From NCBI GenBank assembly GCA_031295725.1, contig JAUMNV010000073.1, forward strand, positions 1 through 10,809: a stretch of DNA of 10,809 nucleotides. The letters are read 5' to 3'. This stretch comes from Collinsella sp. (GTDB lineage: Bacteria > Actinomycetota > Coriobacteriia > Coriobacteriales > Coriobacteriaceae). Shown piece after piece: positions 5,375 to 10,809 of this stretch (the first letter of the stretch is position 1; each line of letters begins with the position of its first letter). The notes under the pieces were generated by a model, which was not told where the DNA came from, did not search any database, and saw only the letters and a program-made list of their open reading frames with translations. The position numbers and the translations under genes are program-made.

Positions 5375-8143
5375 ATGCTGATGCTCAAAACCGTCACGGT
5401 ACTCGAAGCCATCTCCAAACGCCGCCGCACGGCGCGCCCTGCCGCTCATACCGGCCTGTCCAAGAACACCATATTCGCCGCCACCCATAGTGCCGAGGAC
5501 GCCCTCGTACTGCTTGACGCCACGACAAACGGCCTCACCGTCGAGCAGGCAACTGAGCGCCTGAACGCCGTCGGCCCCAACACCATCGAGGCAACGACCA
5601 AAACGCTCGCCCGCCGCATCGCCGACGCGCTCATCGATCCCTTCGCCGGCATCCTCGCCGCGCTCGCACTGGTCTCGCTCTACATCGACGTGCTCGCCGT
5701 GCCCGAGCCGCAGCGCGACCCCTCCACGGCCATCGTCATCGGCATCATGCTGCTGGTATCGGGCGGCATGAAGTTTATCCAGGAAGCCCGCAGCGGCAAT
5801 GCGGCCGAGGCCCTCAAGGACCTGGTCTCCAACACTTGCACCGCCCTGCGCGACGGCGAGCGCATCGAGATCCCCTTCGACGAGCTCGTCCCCGGCGATG
5901 TAATCCGTCTCTCTGCCGGCGATATGGTGCCGGCAGATGCCCGCATCATCACCGCGCGCGACTTGTTTGTGATCGAGTCCGCACTCACCGGCGAGAGCGA
6001 GGCCGTCGAGAAGACCACCGCCGTCACCGTCGTCGAGGGCGCCGACGGCTCCGCACTGCCACTCTCTGCCTGCAAGAACATCGTCTTTACCGGCACCTCC
6101 GTGCAAAACGGCGCCGCCATGGCGCTTGTCGTTGCCACCGGCTCGGACACCTACCTGGGCGGCATCGCCAAGATGCTCAACGGGCGCGGCGAAAAGAGCG
6201 CGTTTGACCGCGGCGTCTCGAGCGTCTCCATGTTGCTCGTACGCCTCATGCTCGTTATGGCGCCGGTCGTCTTTGCCATCAACGCCGCCACCAAGGGCAA
6301 CGTCATCGACGCGCTGCTGTTCGCCACGAGCGTGGCCGTGGGCATCACGCCGCAAATGCTTCCCGTCATCGTGACCACGAGCCTATCGCAGGGCGCCAAG
6401 GACCTCGCCCGTCGCCAGGTTATCGTCAAGGAGCTGCCGGCGATTCAAAACCTCGGCGCGATGGACGTCCTGTGCTGCGACAAGACCGGCACCCTCACCG
6501 AAGACCGCATCGTGCTCGAGCGCTACCTCAACACCGATGGCAACGAGGACGCGCGCGTGCTGCGCTATGCGTTTTTGAACAGCTTCTTCCAGACCGGCCT
6601 CAAAAATCTTATCGACCTGGCCGTAATCGACCGTGCCGATGTGACGCCCTCGACCGTCGCACCCGATTCCATGCTGAGCCAGAGCCTGCGCGACCGCTAC
6701 ACCAAGGTCGACGAGGTTCCCTTCGATTTCTCGCGCCGTCGCCTGAGCGTAGTTGTCGCCGACGCCCAAGGCAAAACCCAGATGGTTACCAAGGGCGCTG
6801 CCGAGGAAATGCTCGAGATCTGCTCCTTTGTCGAGATCGATGGCATCGCTCAGCCGCTCACCGACGAGAAGCTCGCCCAGATTCGCAAGCAGATCGCCGG
6901 ACTTAACGCCGAGGGCCTACGCGTAATTGCCGTGGCGCAGAAGACCAATCCGCGCCGCGTGGGCGAGTTTGGCATCGCCGACGAGTGCGACATGGTGCTG
7001 ATGGGCTTTTTGGCCTTCCTCGATCCGCCCAAAGCAAGTGCCGCGGGCGCCGTCGCCACCCTCGAGGCCAAGGGCGTGGCGGTCAAGGTCCTAACCGGCG
7101 ACAACGACCGCGTCGCCGCCACCGTCTGCGAGCAGATTGGCATCGATGCGAGCAACGTCTTGCTCGGCTCCGAGATCGATGCGCTCGATGACGCCGAACT
7201 TGCCAAGCGCGCCGAGAAAACCCACCTCTTCGCCAAGCTCTCGCCGCTGCAGAAGGCGCGCCTGGTACGTGTCATGCGCGAGATGCTCGGCCACACCGTG
7301 GGCTTTATGGGCGACGGCATCAACGACGCCGCCGCCATGCGTGCGAGCGATTGCGGCATCTCGGTCGATTCGGCCGTCGATATTGCCAAGGAATCCGCCG
7401 ATATCATCTTGCTTCAGAAGGACCTGGGCGTGCTCGAGCGCGGCATCATCGAAGGCCGTCGCACTTACGGCAACCTGCTCAAGTACCTCAAGACCACGGT
7501 GAGCTCCAACTTTGGCAATGTGCTGTCCGTGACCGTCGCGAGCCTGTTCTTGCCGTTTTTGCCCATGAGCGCCCTGCAGCTGGTACTGCTGTCGCTGGTC
7601 TACGAGATCGTGTGCATCGCACTGCCGTGGGACACCGTCGATGACGCCTGGACTGCCCGTCCGCGTGCCTGGGACGCCGCGTCCATCAAGGGCTTTATGC
7701 TCGAGCTGGGCCCCGTGAGCTCGCTGTTTGACATCGTGACCTTCGCCGCGCTCTTCTTTGTCGTGTGCCCCACCGTCGTGGACGCAAGCTGGTCCGAGCT
7801 TGCCGCCGCGGGCGACGTCGCGGGTATGGCGACCTTTGCTGCGCTCTTCCAGAGCGGCTGGTTTGTCGAGTCCATGTGGTCGCAGACACTCGTGGTCCAC
7901 ATGTTGCGCTCCCCGCATCTGCCGAGCCCGCGCGACCACGCCGCGCCCGCATTGTGCGTTCTTACCGTGCTGGGCCTGGCGCTCGTCACCTGGCTGCCGG
8001 CAAGCCCCATCGCCGATGTGCTCGGCCTCATGCCGCTGCCCACGAGCTTTTTTGGGCTGCTCATTGGCATCGTTACCGCCTATATCGCGCTCACCCAGCT
8101 GGCAAAGTGCCGCTACATTGCCCGCCACGGCGAGCTGCTGTAG
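5375..8143 (+). CDS. mgtA: Magnesium-translocating P-type ATPase (P3B, MgtA/MgtB type)
   Basis: The product is 922 aa (E. coli MgtA 898), an inner-membrane ATPase that drives Mg2+ uptake. AAGGAGGA lies 4-5 nt before ATG 5375. Domains in order: cation-ATPase N region (~40-90); TM1-2 (~95-140); actuator with TGES at 205-208; TM3-4 (~285-340) with GITPQMLPVIV; phosphorylation motif DKTGTLT with Asp369; the MgtA-typical LNSFFQTGLKNLID soon after; TGDN at 574-577; hinge GDGIND at 646-651 followed by KTTVSSNFGNVLSV; and a C-terminal membrane block of about six helices. All catalytic motifs are intact. The TM4 motif has Gln327 where E. coli MgtA has Glu (TPEMLP). No mgtC or two-component genes are adjacent. 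Control probably acts through the long leader. Confidence 0.95.
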   Translation: MLMLKTVTVLEAISKRRRTARPAAHTGLSKNTIFAATHSAEDALVLLDATTNGLTVEQATERLNAVGPNTIEATTKTLARRIADALIDPFAGILAALALVSLYIDVLAVPEPQRDPSTAIVIGIMLLVSGGMKFIQEARSGNAAEALKDLVSNTCTALRDGERIEIPFDELVPGDVIRLSAGDMVPADARIITARDLFVIESALTGESEAVEKTTAVTVVEGADGSALPLSACKNIVFTGTSVQNGAAMALVVATGSDTYLGGIAKMLNGRGEKSAFDRGVSSVSMLLVRLMLVMAPVVFAINAATKGNVIDALLFATSVAVGITPQMLPVIVTTSLSQGAKDLARRQVIVKELPAIQNLGAMDVLCCDKTGTLTEDRIVLERYLNTDGNEDARVLRYAFLNSFFQTGLKNLIDLAVIDRADVTPSTVAPDSMLSQSLRDRYTKVDEVPFDFSRRRLSVVVADAQGKTQMVTKGAAEEMLEICSFVEIDGIAQPLTDEKLAQIRKQIAGLNAEGLRVIAVAQKTNPRRVGEFGIADECDMVLMGFLAFLDPPKASAAGAVATLEAKGVAVKVLTGDNDRVAATVCEQIGIDASNVLLGSEIDALDDAELAKRAEKTHLFAKLSPLQKARLVRVMREMLGHTVGFMGDGINDAAAMRASDCGISVDSAVDIAKESADIILLQKDLGVLERGIIEGRRTYGNLLKYLKTTVSSNFGNVLSVTVASLFLPFLPMSALQLVLLSLVYEIVCIALPWDTVDDAWTARPRAWDAASIKGFMLELGPVSSLFDIVTFAALFFVVCPTVVDASWSELAAAGDVAGMATFAALFQSGWFVESMWSQTLVVHMLRSPHLPSPRDHAAPALCVLTVLGLALVTWLPASPIADVLGLMPLPTSFFGLLIGIVTAYIALTQLAKCRYIARHGELL

Positions 8144-8162
8144 CAAGTAGACGGAAAACACC

Positions 8163-8228
8163 CTGCCAGCTGCCGTTGCCACTACCACAGCTGCCAACGC
8201 CGCTGCCGCTGCCTCTGCCGCCGCCGCA
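8163..8228. repeat. Degenerate GCC/GCT low-complexity tract
   Basis: Just after mgtA is a run built from CTGCC, GCTGCC and GCCGCC units. It does not encode a supported protein and starts 20 bp past the mgtA stop. It may be a slipped simple-sequence tract. Confidence 0.6.
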
Positions 8229-8243
8229 GTCTATCCCCCCAGC

Positions 8244-8310
8244 AGTTGCGGTGAAATAGTTCCTGTTTAAAGCCCCGTGACTTTAATTTAGGGACTATTC
8301 CACCGCAACT
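8244..8310. repeat. 67-bp palindrome between convergent genes
   Basis: The 21-nt arms 8244-8264 (begins AGTTGCGGTG) and 8290-8310 (ends CACCGCAACT) pair with one A-C mismatch and one G-U. The interior is 25 nt. It lies between the 3' ends of mgtA (+) and the LuxR gene (-), 14 bp from the latter's stop. This could block read-through from either side, though neither strand shows a strong U-tract. By size it matches the fic-flanking palindromes but has unrelated sequence, so it is another repeat family. Confidence 0.75.
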
Positions 8311-8324
8311 TATTGGGAGATTAG

Positions 8325-9869
8325 CTAGTCCTTGGGCGTCCAGGACCAGAAGAAGTTGATGAGGGCCACGCGCGAGGCGGTACCGGCCTTTTTGTTGATC
8401 GAGGAAATGTGGCGATAGAGCGTGGAGCGCGAAATAAAGAGCGTTGTGGCGATGTCCTGAACGCTCTGGTCCGAAACGACCAAGGCCTCAAGAATATCGC
8501 GCTCGCGCTCTGTAAGCTCAAAGGTGGCAACGAAGGCATCAAGACGTTCATCGGACGTGAGCTCCGCTGCCTCCACGGGCTCGGGGTCGGAGCATGTGGG
8601 CGCAAGATCCCCACCAAGATCGTCGGTGGCAAGCGGCAGTCCGTCCCGCATCGCGGCATCATCGGCCCGTTGCCCCAACTGCCCCAGCAGCGTAATCGCA
8701 ATGCCCACAAACATCACGAGCGCCGCACCGACCGCAGCCAGCACATTTTGACTCGAGATAATCGCCACTGCCGGCGCCGTCACGAACATCGAGCACACGT
8801 TGTTGACGACGCGACCCATGCACGGCCAAAAATATGACCAGCGCGCATAGAGCGAGACGGCGGCATATTTTGTGGTAAAGAACACCACGAAAAAGCCCAA
8901 GCCCAGATAAAAGATGATCGTGGCAGCAAGCTCGTTGCCGCCATTGCCATCGACGATGAGCACAAAGAACGAAAGCGTGGACAGTATGGCGGCACATGTC
9001 ATGCCGATATTCATATACGAGCGGCCGTGCAGGTCAAATAGTGCGCCAGCGACCAACGAGCTCACGACAAGCAGCAGGCGCGGCCAATCGCCCAAATCGA
9101 CGGCTCCGACAGCATGCAGGGTCGTGAAGCCCGCGTTGAGAGCGGCGAATACGCTGGAAAGATACGCCGTCGCCACGGTCAGGCGAACTACGGCGCGACG
9201 GAATGCCGCCTTTGCCTCGGGATCGTCATGCCACTTGGCGCCATATTCCAGAGCATCTACCGAAAGCCCGGCAGCACTGGGTTCAAAGTTGGGATCGGAC
9301 TCGTCGCGCAGCTTGGCGCGTCGGGCACCGTGGAGCAACGCCACCTGCGCGATCGCACAGACGACCAGAACAGCCTGCTGAGGAATGCCGACAGGCACCA
9401 CCATGTGGTTGAGAACCTGCACCAGAACGCCCATGGCGTAAGAAAGTGCGGCGGCGCGCGCCAAGCAGGGCGTCTGCGCAAAACGCCGCGCAAGATTGGC
9501 ATGGGCGGTCGATCCGCAATAGCCCAGGGCGCAGCACGCCACCAGGCCGCCGGCAATTACTACCTCAAACCGCACTGCCGTAATCATCAGCAGCAACGCC
9601 GATACCAACAGCACGCCTGTAATATCGCTCGTCGCATCGATCGTCTGGGGAAGGCGATAGTACAGAAATGGGCGCACGAAAAAGCCAATCACGTTCGCGC
9701 CGACAACGATGCTCTCGTAGATGACAACCTCACTCGATGGCACGAACTCGGCTATGCGCACATCAAAGAGATACTCGCACGCCAAAAACGTGAAGAAGAA
9801 CAGCGCCAGGCATATAATCTCCCGAATGCCCCGACGCAGATATGCGGTTGTGTCTCCTATGCCCCTCAT
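8325..9869 (-). CDS. 12-TM membrane protein with C-terminal LuxR-type DNA-binding domain
   Basis: The product is 514 aa. ATG 9867-9869 was chosen: GGGGG lies about 7 nt upstream. An in-frame TTG at 9888 has no ribosome-binding site. Residues ~15-398 are a series of hydrophobic helices (for example 18-34, 84-98, 104-118, 163-180, 265-278, 286-307, 316-334, 362-376, 378-396) resembling a transporter-like fold. An acidic, probably flexible linker (400-445) joins it to a GerE/LuxR helix-turn-helix, FELTERERDILEAL (450-463) to about 505, with the recognition helix SRSTLYRHISSIN (480-492). Such membrane-tethered LuxR proteins are abundant in Coriobacteriia and are thought to sense a ligand through the membrane part and regulate nearby genes. 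No receiver domain is present. The ligand and target are unknown; convergent mgtA is not an obvious target. Confidence 0.9.
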   Translation of the reverse strand: MRGIGDTTAYLRRGIREIICLALFFFTFLACEYLFDVRIAEFVPSSEVVIYESIVVGANVIGFFVRPFLYYRLPQTIDATSDITGVLLVSALLLMITAVRFEVVIAGGLVACCALGYCGSTAHANLARRFAQTPCLARAAALSYAMGVLVQVLNHMVVPVGIPQQAVLVVCAIAQVALLHGARRAKLRDESDPNFEPSAAGLSVDALEYGAKWHDDPEAKAAFRRAVVRLTVATAYLSSVFAALNAGFTTLHAVGAVDLGDWPRLLLVVSSLVAGALFDLHGRSYMNIGMTCAAILSTLSFFVLIVDGNGGNELAATIIFYLGLGFFVVFFTTKYAAVSLYARWSYFWPCMGRVVNNVCSMFVTAPAVAIISSQNVLAAVGAALVMFVGIAITLLGQLGQRADDAAMRDGLPLATDDLGGDLAPTCSDPEPVEAAELTSDERLDAFVATFELTERERDILEALVVSDQSVQDIATTLFISRSTLYRHISSINKKAGTASRVALINFFWSWTPKD

Positions 9870-9899
9870 AGTTAACCCCCGGCCGCTCAATTGTCTGGA

Positions 9900-9928
9900 A
9901 ATCTATTTTAATAAAGAACCAGTCTCAA
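9900..9928 (-). promoter_or_regulatory. Candidate promoter of the membrane LuxR gene
   Basis: On the - strand TTGAGA (9923-9928, 5 of 6) and TAGATT (9900-9905, 4 of 6) are spaced by exactly 17 bp in an AT-rich pocket. The start would be near 9893, about 24 nt before the ATG. No obvious operator dyad was seen. Confidence 0.45.
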
Positions 9929-10054
9929 TATCGAAGCCAGGCTCGAAATGTTGCCAATTCGACCCCAGCCGTCCACATCACGCCGCGATTTTGAGCCGCA
10001 TGGACCGGAAGGGACGCGCGCGATCTCTAGCTCGGCCAGGAGTGTCTCCAACTA

Positions 10055-10085
10055 CCACTCATTTAAGTACGTCCCCAATGAGTGG
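10055..10085. repeat. GTCCCC-loop hairpin, second copy
   Basis: Arms CCACTCATT (10055-10063) and AATGAGTGG (10077-10085) enclose the 13-nt loop TAAGTACGTCCCC. Compared with 4001-4035 the loop and the inner CATT/AATG pairs are kept, while the outer pairs differ in both arms. The remainder of 9929-10105 shows no gene or other feature I can support. Confidence 0.75.
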
Positions 10086-10105
10086 CCCCAAAATCCGCAG
10101 ACGGC

Positions 10106-10144
10106 AAGGCGCCCGGCGAGCATGAGCTGTTCGCCGGGCGCCTT
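10106..10144. terminator. GC-rich 14-bp hairpin, terminator-like without U-tract
   Basis: Perfect arms AAGGCGCCCGGCGA (10106-10119) and TCGCCGGGCGCCTT (10131-10144) flank an 11-nt loop. It is very stable but followed by neither a long T-run nor an A-run. It may end transcription from the leftward glucosidase gene as a U-less terminator, or be another repeat. Its role is uncertain. Confidence 0.45.
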
Positions 10145-10198
10145 GGTCAGGAGGCTATGAGGATGAGCACGCGAAATCCACAGCGGTCAGGCCCGCCC

Positions 10199-10306
10199 CC
10201 TAAGGGCCTGAGGTGCTCAAGATTGGGAGCGACAAGCCCGACGAAGCGTACTTAGGTACGCGAGGAGGGTTGGAGCCCCAAGGTTGAGCGCCTCAGTGCC
10301 CTTAGG
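10199..10306 (-). ncRNA. 108-nt multi-tier stem structure at the 3' end of the glucosidase gene
   Basis: Four stacked stems are visible. The outer stem is 10199-10220 with 10284-10306 (22 bp, one G-U, one bulge at 10297). Within it are TTGGG 10223-10227 / CCCAA 10277-10281, then CAA-CCC 10233-10239 / GGGTTG 10267-10272 (one bulge), then GCGTAC 10246-10251 / GTACGC 10256-10261 with a TTAG loop. The glucosidase stop codon (10302-10304) lies inside the outer right arm. It could be a 3'-UTR structure or terminator, a small RNA released from the mRNA, or a palindromic repeat; the strand is assigned from its position only. I recognise no Rfam family. Confidence 0.55.
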
Positions 10307-10809
10307 ACAGGTCCTCACCATTAGAAGCAATAACCTTCTTGTACCAGTCGAAGCTCTTCTTTTTGGAACGCTTGAGGGTACCGTTGCCGGCGTCGTCGCG
10401 ATCGACGTAGATAAAGCCGTAGCGCTTAGACATCTCGCCCGTGCCGGCAGACACCAGGTCGATCGGGCCCCAGGTGGTGTAGCCCAGTAGGTCAACGCCG
10501 TCCTCGGTCACCGCATCGCGCATCGCGGCGATATGCTGGCGCAGATAGTCGATACGGTAGTCGTCGTTGATGGAGCCATCCTCCTCGACAACATCCTTGG
10601 CGCCCAGGCCGTTCTCGACCACAAACAGCGGCTTCTGATAACGGTCGTACAGGTCGTTGAGCGTAATACGGAAGCCCAGCGGATCGATGGCCCAGCCCCA
10701 CTGGCTCTCCTGCAGGTAGGGGTTCTTGGCGCCGGCGAAGGCGTTACCCTGGGTGCGCTCGACATCGGGGTTATCGGCACCGGCGGAGCAACGGGTGCTG
10801 TAATAGCTA
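10302..10809 (-). CDS. 6-phospho-beta-glucosidase, GH1 (C-terminal part)
   Basis: The frame enters from the right edge and stops at TAA (complement of 10302-10304), leaving about 168 codons. The catalytic nucleophile is in FVVENGLGA (Glu codon complement of 10614-10616), the diagnostic GH1 ENG motif. SYYSTRC at the edge, LGYTTWGPIDLVS and GEMSKRYGFIYVD follow family order. The Ser/Lys/Tyr set in the last motif is what GH1 enzymes use to bind a 6-phosphate, so the substrate is probably a PTS-imported 6-phospho-beta-glucoside (cellobiose, arbutin or similar), cleaved in the cytoplasm to glucose 6-phosphate. The acid/base motif (NEP) is outside the window. Related genes include bglA, bglB and ascB, and I cannot choose among them. 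A PTS permease may lie upstream, beyond the edge. Confidence 0.9.
   Translation of the reverse strand, partial: SYYSTRCSAGADNPDVERTQGNAFAGAKNPYLQESQWGWAIDPLGFRITLNDLYDRYQKPLFVVENGLGAKDVVEEDGSINDDYRIDYLRQHIAAMRDAVTEDGVDLLGYTTWGPIDLVSAGTGEMSKRYGFIYVDRDDAGNGTLKRSKKKSFDWYKKVIASNGEDLS

Noticed and set aside
5348..6355. Long open frame (335 codons) opposite mgtA on the - strand
   Set aside because: Its composition (Gly/Asp/His-rich, no domains) is that of an antisense shadow of a GC-rich gene, and it overlaps the well-supported MgtA motifs. The same applies to 7091-8197.
10157..10255. 32-codon ORF after GGAGG on the + strand
   Set aside because: It overlaps the multi-tier stem structure, its spacing to the first ATG is too short, and it has no recognisable peptide features.

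Overview
The window looks like chromosome of a high-GC Actinomycetota of the class Coriobacteriia, most likely Collinsella or a close relative. This is an inference from three things: the GC-rich codon use, the 12-TM membrane LuxR-type regulator (a hallmark expansion of this class), and intergenic spaces packed with palindromic repeats. No rRNA, tRNA, CRISPR array or transposase gene was found.

Layout. The left edge carries the 3' end of a HAD phosphatase gene (+). After a 490-bp repeat-filled gap comes a leftward pair: a small lipoprotein and the glucose-type PTS IIA protein, separated by a textbook terminator. Next is an AT-richer island with a Fic-family AMP-transferase (+). It is preceded by an array of nested perfect inverted repeats that looks like an autoregulatory operator and is bracketed by two directly oriented copies of one palindromic repeat. 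pyrE (-) follows. The pyrE/mgtA divergent gap probably carries a long mgtA leader with a 23-codon ORF. mgtA (Mg2+ P-type ATPase, +) converges on a membrane LuxR regulator gene (-), with a 67-bp palindrome between them. The right edge has the 3' part of a GH1 6-phospho-beta-glucosidase gene (-), with a 108-nt stem structure at its stop codon.

Functional links. The genes are ordinary housekeeping and accessory functions: PTS sugar uptake and phospho-glucoside cleavage, pyrimidine synthesis, magnesium uptake and signalling. There is no obvious multigene pathway beyond PTS plus 6-phospho-beta-glucosidase, which are far apart here.

The most unusual content is non-coding. A 166-167-nt element occurs twice, each time directly at the 3' end of a leftward gene. 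Both copies conserve nearly everything except one 14-15-bp stem, where both arms have changed completely yet still pair. A second, smaller hairpin family shows the same logic (conserved 13-nt loop, different paired stems). These patterns point to families of structured DNA or RNA elements in which pairing, not sequence, is maintained.
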